This document shows, piece by piece, positions 10,501-18,792 of a stretch of DNA of 64,000 bases. The stretch is from Paludibacteraceae bacterium (GTDB taxonomy: Bacteria; Bacteroidota; Bacteroidia; Bacteroidales; Paludibacteraceae): the NCBI GenBank assembly GCA_017443145.1, contig JAFSPA010000020.1, forward strand, positions 1-64,000, in the 5' to 3' direction. The notes beneath the pieces were generated by a model. The model saw only the letters and a list, made by a program, of their open reading frames with translations, was not told the origin of the DNA and did not search any database. Position numbers and translations under genes: made by a program. Each line of letters begins with the position of its first letter. Within the stretch, counting starts at the first letter, position 1.

Positions 10501-10776
10501 AGACTACGGTGGCTTTGCTGCAAAATGGGAATAGAGAAAATCTACCTCAAAGGCGAACGGATGACCATGTATTTCATTACGAATAACGACAAATACTGGC
10601 AATCCGAGGTCTTCGGCAAGATTTTACTCTTTGCAACGCAACGATTAGACAGATGCCGTGTGGTGGAAGATGTGGACAAACAGGGACAGAAAACAGGCAA
10701 ACGGCACATGACCATTATGCAAGTAAGAACATTAGGTGGAGCACTCCATCTACTAAGCAAGATATACAACGAATAA
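7522..10776 (+). CDS. mfd: Transcription-repair coupling factor
   Basis: Mfd releases RNA polymerase stalled at DNA damage and recruits UvrA. The 1084-residue protein has the UvrB-like N-terminal region, an RNA-polymerase-interacting CarD-type domain (LRLGDYVVHSDHGIGQFGGL near residue 395), a superfamily 2 helicase with Walker A GDVGFGKTE near residue 549 and DEEQ near residue 646, a helicase C domain (TTIIESGVDIPNVNS) and a C-terminal TRCF domain. All parts are intact. The start is ATG 7522 (MTIEELNTLMAGHPQV); the in-frame TTG 39 bases upstream lies within the promoter. The mRNA would be nearly leaderless. kdsB follows one base after the stop. Confidence 0.96.
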   Translation: MTIEELNTLMAGHPQVDAIGNYLRKKSGHLLLTGLNASARYLILSRLSADRPMLLVMDSQDEAQYAFADLQTLGANVLYFPTSRRRRQGVDEAMQIQRTEVLTYLDRNPEENWLVVTYPEALAESAPDTLTLRRSTVVVKQGDKIAQTTLSNMLIELGFERVDFVYQPGQYAVRGGIMDVYSYSHDDPYRLDFFGDEIDSLRTFDIETQLSKERVETAALNGVNDAEETNATLVDYLPKNTVWGSNDFAVVQFKVESLEFRDKQTIEIGAKSFFPTFDKIAFDILPQPIFHKNFELLVEDLHERLSRGYRVYILADQKKQTDRLQAIFEDIAANDNSEPVRFTPIDKTLHAGFVDNEAKICCYTDHEIFERYHRVQLRSENARRGKAVLTLKEINQLRLGDYVVHSDHGIGQFGGLVTTTVNGKPQEMIRLTYRDGDTIFVSIHNLHRIAKYKGREGAAPTISKLGSGAWERLKERTKDKVKDIARDLIQLYATRKGQKGFAYTPDGYMQHELEASFLYEDTPDQAKATIDVKRDMESPMPMDRLICGDVGFGKTEIAMRAAFKAATDGKQVAVLVPTTVLALQHYNTFTERFKDFPVKIEYLSRAKGAKETADVLERLEKGEIDILIGTHKLVGKTVRWKDLGLLIIDEEQKFGVAVKEKLKSLRTNVDVLTLTATPIPRTLQFSLLGARDLSVMTTAPQNRYPVQTEVITPEDEDIIQEAIELEMSRNGQVFIVNNRIEMLDRIAHKIQRLCPQARIVTAHGQMPTDEMEKRLEDFINYDYDVLISTTIIESGVDIPNVNSIVIFSAQHYGLADLHQLRGRVGRSNRKAYCYLVAPERELLTEDARRRLDAISTFAELGAGFHLAMQDLDIRGAGNLLGAEQSGFIADLGYETYQRILNEAVTELKEELNLFDNAPEDLPQTTNWAADSQLESDLQLCFPQDYVENISERITLYKELDSLRDEGELTAYTKRLIDRFGPLPEQAEELLNVVRLRWLCCKMGIEKIYLKGERMTMYFITNNDKYWQSEVFGKILLFATQRLDRCRVVEDVDKQGQKTGKRHMTIMQVRTLGGALHLLSKIYNE

Positions 10777-10777
10777 T

Positions 10778-11539
10778 ATGCGATTTGTAGGAATTATACC
10801 GGCACGCTACGCCAGCACACGCTTTCCCGGCAAGCCTTTGGCCGATTTAGGCGGTAAGCCCATGATTCAGCGTGTCTATGAGCAAGCGAAGAAAGCCCTC
10901 GCCGACGTGGTAGTGGCTACGGACGACGAGCGCATATACAACTGCGTCAAAGCCTTTGGCGGCGAAGTGGTCATGACCCGTGCCGACCATAAATGCGGTA
11001 CAGACCGTTGTCTCGAGGCGTTTGAGAAACTGTCTATCCAAGGCGAAGCCGTGGTCATCAATATCCAAGGCGACGAACCGTTTATTCAGCCGGAGCAGAT
11101 TGAGGCGATTAAGTCCTGCTTTGACGACGCAACAACTCAGATCGCAACACTCGTCAAGCCCTTTACGGAAGCCGATGGCTTGGAAGCACTCGAGAATCCG
11201 AACACGCCCAAAGTGGTGATGGCGCCGGACGGCACTGCCCTACTCTTCTCGAGGTCGGTGATACCGTACCTGCGCGGAATAGATAAGTCCGAATGGCTCG
11301 CGCAACATCTGCACTACAAGCATATCGGTATGTACGCCTACCGCGCACAGGTGCTCAAACAAATAACCCAACTCCCTCAAACGCCTATGGAGAAAGCCGA
11401 GAGCCTCGAGCAACTCCGCTGGCTTGAGAACGGCTACAAGATCAAAGTCGCCGTCTGTCACACCGCCTCCATCGGCATCGACACACCGGCTGACCTCGAA
11501 CGCGCAATAACATTTTTGAAACAACAAAATAAACAATAG
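10778..11539 (+). CDS. kdsB: 3-deoxy-manno-octulosonate cytidylyltransferase
   Basis: KdsB activates Kdo with CTP to give CMP-Kdo for lipopolysaccharide core assembly in the cytoplasm. The 253-residue protein opens with the nucleotide-binding signature [20 protein letters not shown] and contains [14 protein letters not shown] near residue 90, both typical of the family. Length is normal. It begins one base after mfd and is likely co-transcribed with it and with deoD. Confidence 0.96.
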   Translation: MRFVGIIPARYASTRFPGKPLADLGGKPMIQRVYEQAKKALADVVVATDDERIYNCVKAFGGEVVMTRADHKCGTDRCLEAFEKLSIQGEAVVINIQGDEPFIQPEQIEAIKSCFDDATTQIATLVKPFTEADGLEALENPNTPKVVMAPDGTALLFSRSVIPYLRGIDKSEWLAQHLHYKHIGMYAYRAQVLKQITQLPQTPMEKAESLEQLRWLENGYKIKVAVCHTASIGIDTPADLERAITFLKQQNKQ

Positions 11540-11565
11540 TATTAACCATTAAAAACACTACAATT

Positions 11566-12279
11566 ATGGCAAAAGAAAATTGTCCAACCCCTCACATTGG
11601 GGCTAAGTACGGCGAAATCGCCAAGACTATGATTATGGCGGGTGACCCGCTCCGCGCTAAACTAATGGCAGAGCGCTACCTCGAGAATCCGGTTCAAATC
11701 AACAACGTTCGCGGAATGCTCGGTTTTACCGGCACCTACAAAGGCAAACAGATTACTGTTATGGGACACGGTATGGGTATGGCTTCTATCGGTATCTACA
11801 CCTACGAGCTCTTTAACTTCTACGATGTGGACACCATCATCCGCGTTGGTTCCTGCGGCTCACGTCAGATGTACGTCAACCTCGGCGATATCGTTATCGC
11901 ACAAGGTGCTTGTACGGACAGCAACTACGGCGCACAATACAACCTGCCGGGTAACTTCGCTCCTATTGCAAGCTTCGACCTCTGCCGCAAAGCAGTTGAC
12001 GCATGCGAGAAATTCGGCTACAAGTACCACGTTGGTAATGTATTCGCAACTGACGTTTTCTACTGCGAAGATGAGCGCAAAGTAAACTGGACGAAAATGG
12101 GCGTACTCGCTGACGAAATGGAAGCTCCGGCTCTCTATATGAATGCAGCACGCGCAGGCAAGAAAGCGCTCTGCATCTGCACCGTTAGTGACCATATCCT
12201 TACTGGTGAAGCGACCACCGCAGAAGAGCGCCAAAACACCTTCACCAAAATGATGGATGTTGCGTTCTCTATTATTTAA
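11566..12279 (+). CDS. deoD: Purine-nucleoside phosphorylase, DeoD type
   Basis: DeoD cleaves purine (deoxy)ribonucleosides with phosphate to free base and (deoxy)ribose-1-phosphate in nucleoside salvage. The 237-residue protein contains [20 protein letters not shown] near residue 87 and the active-site loop [15 protein letters not shown] near residue 208, where the Asp acts as general acid. This matches the hexameric bacterial DeoD class. A 26-base gap without a clear promoter separates it from kdsB. Confidence 0.95.
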   Translation: MAKENCPTPHIGAKYGEIAKTMIMAGDPLRAKLMAERYLENPVQINNVRGMLGFTGTYKGKQITVMGHGMGMASIGIYTYELFNFYDVDTIIRVGSCGSRQMYVNLGDIVIAQGACTDSNYGAQYNLPGNFAPIASFDLCRKAVDACEKFGYKYHVGNVFATDVFYCEDERKVNWTKMGVLADEMEAPALYMNAARAGKKALCICTVSDHILTGEATTAEERQNTFTKMMDVAFSII

Positions 12280-12297
12280 TAGCAAATACTAAACACA

Positions 12298-13083
12298 TTG
12301 AAAGGTAAGATTATTATCATAGTGCTTGCGATTATGCCGTTGTGCCTCATGGCGCAGCGGCGGTCGCAGGACACCTATACACCTGCTCCGGATGAACAGG
12401 TGCGAGTCACTCAAACAGATAGTGACAATAACAAAAGTACAAAAAAGAGTAAGTCCGATTCTGATAAATCGGACAAGAAAATCTTCACAGGCTTCTCAGG
12501 CGGCATGATGATTCACGGCGGATATGCCTTCTCACAGACGCCAAACGAACTATTCCGAAATGGTTCACTCAATAAGGACAAAATATCCGACCTGCCTAAA
12601 GACGGTTTTACTTTCGGTTTAGGTGGTATGCTTCGACTGCATCTGTTGGATCATATCCATCTCGGAGGTGAGGGCCATATGTCTTATATGCCACTAATGG
12701 GTTCCGGTTCTAACATTCGCAGCAGCTGGGGAGCTGCTATGTGCGACTTCTACGCCAATCTCGGAATTATTCGACCACTCATAGGAATGAGTATTGGTGG
12801 CGGATCGGTAAGACGTACCTACGTGCCGGACGAAGCCAATGCGCCTACGGGTGTGAATGATATGGTGTATAACGCGTCGTTTGTAAGAACACCGTTCTTC
12901 CTACTCGACCCATACGTAGGTTTGGAAATAGCATTGAATAAAATTGCTCTACTGCTTCGCTTGGATTATATGCTTCCTTTTGGTAAGGATAACGACGGCA
13001 TAGCTGTTCCGTCTGTCAAATGGAGCAATTTTGTCACACCAAGCGGACCGAGACTATATATCGGCGTTATATTCGGCCACTAA
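12298..13083 (+). CDS. Predicted outer-membrane beta-barrel protein of unknown function
   Basis: I do not recognise a named family. The protein of 261 residues uses a TTG start at 12298, supported because it gives a good signal peptide (KGKIIIIVLAIMPLCLMA). A short acidic and lysine-rich segment (about 30-60) follows. The remainder has alternating hydrophobic strands, many glycines and aromatic ends (SGPRLYIGVIFGH), as in small outer-membrane barrels. It lies 18 bases after deoD and 39 bases before yidC. The function is unknown. Confidence 0.75.
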   Translation: MKGKIIIIVLAIMPLCLMAQRRSQDTYTPAPDEQVRVTQTDSDNNKSTKKSKSDSDKSDKKIFTGFSGGMMIHGGYAFSQTPNELFRNGSLNKDKISDLPKDGFTFGLGGMLRLHLLDHIHLGGEGHMSYMPLMGSGSNIRSSWGAAMCDFYANLGIIRPLIGMSIGGGSVRRTYVPDEANAPTGVNDMVYNASFVRTPFFLLDPYVGLEIALNKIALLLRLDYMLPFGKDNDGIAVPSVKWSNFVTPSGPRLYIGVIFGH

Positions 13084-13122
13084 AATTTGAAAACAAATTG
13101 CAGATAAAATATATTATACAGA

Positions 13123-15036
13123 ATGGATAAAAATACTTGGATCGGCTTCCTTCTTATAGCCGCAATTATTGTCGGGTTCACGCTTATTACGCGTCCTTCC
13201 AAAGAAGAATTGGCACAACGTCAGCGTTATAACGACAGCATTTCACATGTTCGTCAGATGGAGTTTGAGGCACAACAGCTGAGTGCCGCTATAGCCGCCG
13301 AACAGGAACAAAATCAACAAACCACCAATCAACAATCACAAACCACCAATGACCTATTACCATCGGTATTTGGTCCATTTGCCCCATCAGCACAAGGAGA
13401 GAGTAAAGAAATCGTGCTCGAGAACAACAAGGTTAAGCTCTTTATCGACACCAAGGGAGGACGTATTTCTCGCGCCGAACTGAAGGAGTATAAGGCATAT
13501 GGCGATTCTGTCAATAACCTCTGTCTCTTTCGCGCTGACGAGAGTGAGTTATCGTTTACTCTCATCACGGCCAATAACCGCATCATCTCCACCAAGAACC
13601 TCTATTTTGAGCCTATTCAGCCCAATGACCAGAATGTGATCATGCGCCTGCATTCGGATGTGGAAGATGCTTATATAGACTTCGTCTATACCCTGCCTGA
13701 GGATGATTATATGACTTCCTTCGTCATTGCGCCGCATAACACCAAAACTATTCTTGCTCAAAACGTCAATTCGCTTGAGATGCAGTGGTCTCAGCTCATT
13801 CCACAACAAGAGCGTGGCCGTAAGTTCGAGGAGCGTTATGCACAACTGCAGTACATGCTCGATGGAGGAGACATGGAGAAACTTAGCGAATCCAAAGCCG
13901 ATACCGAACGCGAGAGTGCTCGTATTAAATGGATTGGCTATAAAGATCAGTTCTTCTCAACCGTCATGATTGCCGATGAAACGTTCGATGGTTCTACGCT
14001 GGAGTCTACACCACAGTCCGAACATACACGATATATCAAGGAATACAAGACCCGGACGAACGTCCCGTTCGATGTTAACGGACTCAAGTCAACCGGTTTC
14101 CGCTTCTATTTTGGCCCGAATCACTATAATACGCTTAAGGCTTACGATGCAGACAAGCCAAAGGCTGAAAAGCTGCATCTCAAAGAACTCGTGCCACTTG
14201 GGTGGAAAATCGTAAGTTGGATCAATATGATTCTCGTCATACCGATGTTTGACTTATTCATGGGTTGGGGACTACATATCGGCCTCGTCATCTTACTCAT
14301 GACAATCGTCATCAAGCTCATCATCTTGCCTTTCGTCTTCGCCTCGTATAAGTCCAGCGCGAAAATGCGTGCACTTAAGCCGCAGATTGAAGAGATTAAC
14401 GCCAAGTATCCGGCCGAAAAGATGCAGGAGCGTCAACAAGCGACCATGCAGCTTTACTCGCGCGCAGGCGCAAGCCCGATGTCAGGCTGTCTGCCTATGC
14501 TCTTCCAGTTCCCGGTACTGATGGCTATGTTCTGGTTCTTCCCAACTGCTATCGAACTCCGTGGACAATCGTTCCTATGGGCTGACGACTTATCGGCATA
14601 CGATGCCATATTGACGTGGTCAACACCTATTCCTATCTTCGGAACACACTTGAGTCTGTTCTGCTTACTGATGACAGCTGTAAACCTCATCTACACCTAC
14701 ATCACCATGCAACAACAGGCTACTGACCCGAATATGAAGTTCATGAAATACATGATGTATCTCATGCCGCTCATGTTCCTCTTCTTCTTCAACGACTATG
14801 CAGCCGGTTTGAGCTACTACTACTTCCTCAGCTTGCTGCTCACCATCATCCAAACGATGATCTTCCGTCTCTCTATCGACGAGAAGAAGTTGCTTGCTGA
14901 GATGGAGGCCAACGCCAAGAAGAAGGCCAATAACCCCAAGAAATCGGGCTTTATGGCGCGTCTCGAAGCGATGCAACGCGAACAACAACGTATGGCTCGA
15001 GAGCAAGCAAAAGCCAATGCTAAAAAACTGCGCTGA
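13123..15036 (+). CDS. yidC: Membrane protein insertase YidC
   Basis: YidC inserts and folds inner-membrane proteins, alone or with SecYEG. The 637-residue protein has an N-terminal membrane anchor (WIGFLLIAAIIVGFTLI), a large periplasmic beta-domain (about 80-350) and the conserved 60-kDa insertase domain from about 365, including ARAGASPMSGCLPMLFQFPV and several hydrophobic segments. The C-terminus is basic, as expected for a ribosome-contacting tail. The stop overlaps the next start as TGATG, so the next gene is translationally coupled. Confidence 0.96.
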   Translation: MDKNTWIGFLLIAAIIVGFTLITRPSKEELAQRQRYNDSISHVRQMEFEAQQLSAAIAAEQEQNQQTTNQQSQTTNDLLPSVFGPFAPSAQGESKEIVLENNKVKLFIDTKGGRISRAELKEYKAYGDSVNNLCLFRADESELSFTLITANNRIISTKNLYFEPIQPNDQNVIMRLHSDVEDAYIDFVYTLPEDDYMTSFVIAPHNTKTILAQNVNSLEMQWSQLIPQQERGRKFEERYAQLQYMLDGGDMEKLSESKADTERESARIKWIGYKDQFFSTVMIADETFDGSTLESTPQSEHTRYIKEYKTRTNVPFDVNGLKSTGFRFYFGPNHYNTLKAYDADKPKAEKLHLKELVPLGWKIVSWINMILVIPMFDLFMGWGLHIGLVILLMTIVIKLIILPFVFASYKSSAKMRALKPQIEEINAKYPAEKMQERQQATMQLYSRAGASPMSGCLPMLFQFPVLMAMFWFFPTAIELRGQSFLWADDLSAYDAILTWSTPIPIFGTHLSLFCLLMTAVNLIYTYITMQQQATDPNMKFMKYMMYLMPLMFLFFFNDYAAGLSYYYFLSLLLTIIQTMIFRLSIDEKKLLAEMEANAKKKANNPKKSGFMARLEAMQREQQRMAREQAKANAKKLR

Positions 15037-15749
15037 TGCGAATCATCATCATTGGACAAGGCAACGTTGCCTGCAACCTCTTGGCGGCTTTTAGTCGCAA
15101 TAACGTACCTGTGGAGATGGTATCCAGCTATACCGGCTTGGATACTATCCAGCAGAACGCCGATGTCTATATCTACGCCGTGCGCGACCATGCGCTGGCC
15201 GAGGTCATCAACAAGGTCCACACCCCGCAACGCGCTTTGCATATACACACCAGCGGTACGGTGCCAATCTCCGTCTTCGGACTGGACAAACCCCACTGTG
15301 GCATACTCTACCCCTTCCAGACGCTGTCCAAGTCGCATATACTGGAGGACTTCACCTCCGTGCCGGTCTTTATCGAAGCGCGCGGCATAGACGACGTCTC
15401 GGCCCTCTATACGCTTGCGCTCACCATCACACCGCGTATCTACGAGGCTTCGCAGGCTGACCGAGAGAAGCTGCATGTAGCCGGAGTGTTTGCCAATAAC
15501 TTCTCCAACCTCATGTACGCTATCGCTAAGGATATCCTGGCCGATACCCATATACCGTTCTCGGCGCTGTTGCCGCTTATCGACGAGACAGCCGCTAAGG
15601 TGCACACCCTGCCGCCGAGAGATGCACAGACAGGACCGGCCGTCAGAGGCGATCAAGACGTTATCGAGCACCATCTGTCCTTGCTCAAAAAGACCGAGTA
15701 CCGCGAGGCATACCAACTGCTCTCGTCCCTCATTCAGCATGAAGATTAA
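15036..15749 (+). CDS. Rossmann-fold and DUF2520-domain protein
   Basis: This 237-residue protein starts with a dinucleotide-binding motif (MRIIIIGQGNVACNLLAAF) and continues with an alpha-helical DUF2520-type C-terminal half (HVAGVFANNFSNLMYAIAKD), an arrangement like ketopantoate and F420-type reductases. The substrate is not known for this Bacteroidota family. It overlaps yidC by one base and mtaB by 11 bases, so it is in a tight operon with both. Calling it an NAD(P)-dependent oxidoreductase is family-level inference. Confidence 0.85.
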   Translation: MRIIIIGQGNVACNLLAAFSRNNVPVEMVSSYTGLDTIQQNADVYIYAVRDHALAEVINKVHTPQRALHIHTSGTVPISVFGLDKPHCGILYPFQTLSKSHILEDFTSVPVFIEARGIDDVSALYTLALTITPRIYEASQADREKLHVAGVFANNFSNLMYAIAKDILADTHIPFSALLPLIDETAAKVHTLPPRDAQTGPAVRGDQDVIEHHLSLLKKTEYREAYQLLSSLIQHED

Positions 15750-16944
15750 AGTCATTACATTAGGCTGTAAGCTCAACTTCGCCGAGTCCAGTGCTATCAT
15801 GCAGCGTCTCGTCAGCGAGGGACACACACGCGTCAAAGCCGGTGAACAGGCGGACATCGTTATCGTCAACACCTGTACCGTCACCGACACCGCTGACCAT
15901 AAGGACAGGCAGGCCATACACCGCGTGAGACGCGAACATCCAAATGCAAAGATTATCGTCACGGGTTGCTATGCCGCGCTGCTCAAGCTCAAACAAGAGC
16001 GGGGCGAAGCGCTCTCCTGCGCCGACACCACTATCCTCGACGAGATCGACATCCTCCAACCTAAGGACCTCGTTAACTTCGTTAACGCCTACTCGCGTTA
16101 CGACCGCACACGCTGTTTCCTCAAGGTCCAGGACGGCTGCAACTATTTCTGCACCTACTGCACCATTCCTTTCGCGCGCGGACGCTCACGCAATCCCTTT
16201 ATCAAGGACATCGTTGCTCAGGCGGAGCAAGCCCTTGCCGACGGCGCCAAAGAAATTATCCTCACCGGCGTCAACATCGGTGACTTCGGCCACTCCACCG
16301 GTGAATCCTTCTTCGATTTATTAAAAGCGCTCGATTCCATTGAGGCTAATTTCCGAATCCGCATCTCCAGCTGCGAGCCCAATCTTCTCTCGGACGATAT
16401 TATCGACTTCGTGGCGCATAGTCGTCATTTTGCGCCGCATTTCCATATTCCGCTTCAGTCTGGCTCAAACGAAGTGCTGCGAATTATGCACCGTCGTTAT
16501 ACACGCGAGCTCTTCGCAGAGCGCGTGCAGCACATCAAAGCCGTTATGCCTAATGCCTTCATCGGCGTAGATTGTATGGTTGGCGTGCGCGGAGAGACGG
16601 AAGAGTTCTGGAACGATTATCTGCAATTTATCTCGCAACTGCCTGTTAGTCAGCTACATGTGTTTACCTACTCCGAGCGTGCAAATACCAAAATGCTGGA
16701 TATGGATCTGTATATCGTTCCCAAAGCCGAGCGGGAGAGACGCAGTAAAATCTTACATCAAATAAGCGACGAGAAACTCGCTGCCTTCTATGCCAAACAC
16801 AAAGGCTCTCAAGCCACAGTCCTATGGGAATCAAAGAAAACAGGAAACCAAATGAGCGGCTTTACAGAGAACTATATCAAGATATACGGTCCTTATGACA
16901 AGGAGAAAATCAATACTTTTGAACATGTAACAATCAACGTATGA
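15739..16944 (+). CDS. mtaB: tRNA t6A37 methylthiotransferase
   Basis: MtaB is a radical-SAM enzyme that converts t6A at position 37 of certain tRNAs to ms2t6A. The 401-residue protein has the N-terminal UPF0004 domain with its cysteines (LGCKLNFAES, NTCTVTD, VTGCYAA) and the radical-SAM cluster C134-x3-C138-x2-C141 (CNYFCTYC), plus a C-terminal TRAM-like segment. The start chosen is ATG 15739; the frame stays open 249 bases further upstream, but that part reads through the DUF2520 gene and has no protein-like content. MtaB is preferred over MiaB or RimO from the N-terminal motif order; this subfamily call is fairly, not fully, certain. Confidence 0.9.
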   Translation: MKIKVITLGCKLNFAESSAIMQRLVSEGHTRVKAGEQADIVIVNTCTVTDTADHKDRQAIHRVRREHPNAKIIVTGCYAALLKLKQERGEALSCADTTILDEIDILQPKDLVNFVNAYSRYDRTRCFLKVQDGCNYFCTYCTIPFARGRSRNPFIKDIVAQAEQALADGAKEIILTGVNIGDFGHSTGESFFDLLKALDSIEANFRIRISSCEPNLLSDDIIDFVAHSRHFAPHFHIPLQSGSNEVLRIMHRRYTRELFAERVQHIKAVMPNAFIGVDCMVGVRGETEEFWNDYLQFISQLPVSQLHVFTYSERANTKMLDMDLYIVPKAERERRSKILHQISDEKLAAFYAKHKGSQATVLWESKKTGNQMSGFTENYIKIYGPYDKEKINTFEHVTINV

Positions 16945-18791
16945 AACGATTCACTTTCCTGATTATATTACTCGCCTGTATCCGCCTTGCCACAGCTCAG
17001 ATACACCAAGTGCGCAATTTCCCCGAATTATCTGGCTTGCAGCGGGCCGGATGGCAGATACAACACAGTTGTACCTCATTCGACAAGCGTACCATCATAT
17101 TCTCCGCCAAAACACCTAACAGTACGGGATTTGACCTGTACGAAATGCACAAACAAAACAACAAATGGACCACACCTGTCGCACTCAACGGCATCAACAC
17201 TCCACTGGATGAACTATGGCCAAGCATGACCAGTGACGAACAACAGATTTATTTCGTTCAACGTACACCTGCCATACCGAACAACAAAAAATCCGAAGAC
17301 CAATACACTATCCTGTTGAGCACCAAGCAAAACGACAGTTGGGAAAGCGGACAAACTATTATCATCTCTACCGGAGAAGATATATCCCCACTTATACTGC
17401 CGGATAACCAAACACTTCTATTTGCGTCAAAACGAGAAATTCCCGGAAAGAAAGAACGCCAATATGCTCTTTATTTCACGCGCAAAATCGGCAAATATAA
17501 CTGGTATTTACCAACACTTATCCATGCACCAGAAGAGAAAGGCATAAACTATTACGGCATCGCCATTACTGCTTCTACTGCCAATCCGACGATTCAATTT
17601 ACCAAACAGACATGCTCGAAAAAAGACACTACCTACACCACCGACTACCTACCTTTAGACAGCGCCTATAACGCGTTGCCCGTTATGACACTCTCCGGTA
17701 TGGTCAAGGACAAAAACACCGGCCACTTAATCAACAACACCATCGCTATCTACGATGCCATCACCTCCAAATTGCTCTGCCGCCTGAACAATGAGGGACA
17801 ATACACTATCGCCCTGCCGGTCGGCACATCCTACCACATCGATGTCACCGCTCCAAATTATTCGCATCACTACATTGAGCAGGACTGCAGGCAACTCAAG
17901 GTCAACGCCAGCGAGAGCCAAACGATAACGCTTGCCAAAAGCCTGCGTATTCACATCAATATCTTTGATGCAGACATGCAGATTCCGCTCAAGGACGTCC
18001 AATACCGCATTTCAAGCAATAAAATCAACAAAGTAGCACGAGCAGCAAAAGGAGAAGCCACTCTCGATTTGCCTATCGGGGACCTCTATACCATCGTCTT
18101 CTCTAAAAACGGATACGGAGAGGCCCCGCTCACTATCAACACCAAGAAAGAGGTGCTTCTCACCGAATCCGAATTAGATATTGACCTCACTCCCGCTAAA
18201 GTACCTGTACATATCGCACTATTTGATATAGATACCAAAGAGCCCATCACAGGTTCCGTACAACTCAGTAATCCGACGTATGAAGAAAACATCAACTACA
18301 TAGCTGATTCCACGTTCCTCAGACAAGGCGAGACCTATGCCCTACACGCCTCTGCAACCGGATATGTTTACTGCGATACCACCATTACTCTGCCCTATTC
18401 CGCTATGCCGACTAACTGGGCACTGGGACTGAGACAGCTGAAGCAGGAACTCGTTCTGCAACTACGCAATATCCTCTTCGAGTACAACTCCGCTGCACTC
18501 ATGGAATCATCCTATAACGAGCTGAATAAGGTTGTCCGGTTGCTTGAGGAGAATCCTACTATCAGCATCGAGCTCTCTGCCCATACCGACGACCGAGGCA
18601 CCGATGCCTATAACGACAAACTCTCCAAAAAACGGGGTGAAGCCGTACGAACGTATCTTGTCAAGAATGGTATCCATCCACAACGTATCACAGCCACCGG
18701 ATACGGCAAGAAACGCCCGCTCGTACCTAATGACAGCGAGACCAATCGGGCTATCAACAGACGTGTAGAATTTAAAGTAACCGGTATGTAA
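16941..18791 (+). CDS. PorE-like periplasmic OmpA-family protein
   Basis: The 616-residue protein has a signal peptide (MKRFTFLIILLACIRLATA), WD40/PD40-like propeller repeats at about 45-200 (FDLYEMHKQNNKWTTPVALN, LPDNQTLLFASKRE), a carboxypeptidase-regulatory-like fold near 245-330, and a peptidoglycan-binding OmpA C-domain at about 495-612 (HTDDRGTDAYNDKLSKKRGE). This order matches PorE of the type IX secretion system, which ties the machinery to peptidoglycan, except that the usual N-terminal TPR block is missing. It overlaps mtaB by 4 bases (ATGA). The PorE role is inferred; a general OmpA-type anchor protein is the alternative. Confidence 0.8.
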   Translation: MKRFTFLIILLACIRLATAQIHQVRNFPELSGLQRAGWQIQHSCTSFDKRTIIFSAKTPNSTGFDLYEMHKQNNKWTTPVALNGINTPLDELWPSMTSDEQQIYFVQRTPAIPNNKKSEDQYTILLSTKQNDSWESGQTIIISTGEDISPLILPDNQTLLFASKREIPGKKERQYALYFTRKIGKYNWYLPTLIHAPEEKGINYYGIAITASTANPTIQFTKQTCSKKDTTYTTDYLPLDSAYNALPVMTLSGMVKDKNTGHLINNTIAIYDAITSKLLCRLNNEGQYTIALPVGTSYHIDVTAPNYSHHYIEQDCRQLKVNASESQTITLAKSLRIHINIFDADMQIPLKDVQYRISSNKINKVARAAKGEATLDLPIGDLYTIVFSKNGYGEAPLTINTKKEVLLTESELDIDLTPAKVPVHIALFDIDTKEPITGSVQLSNPTYEENINYIADSTFLRQGETYALHASATGYVYCDTTITLPYSAMPTNWALGLRQLKQELVLQLRNILFEYNSAALMESSYNELNKVVRLLEENPTISIELSAHTDDRGTDAYNDKLSKKRGEAVRTYLVKNGIHPQRITATGYGKKRPLVPNDSETNRAINRRVEFKVTGM

Positions 18792-18792
18792 T

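Noticed and set aside
15490..15738. N-terminal extension of mtaB
   Set aside because: The extension reads the DUF2520 gene out of frame; the protein family begins at ATG 15739.
14820..15962. 380-codon minus-strand open frame over the yidC end, the DUF2520 gene and the mtaB start
   Set aside because: It crosses three well-supported genes and has no protein-like features.
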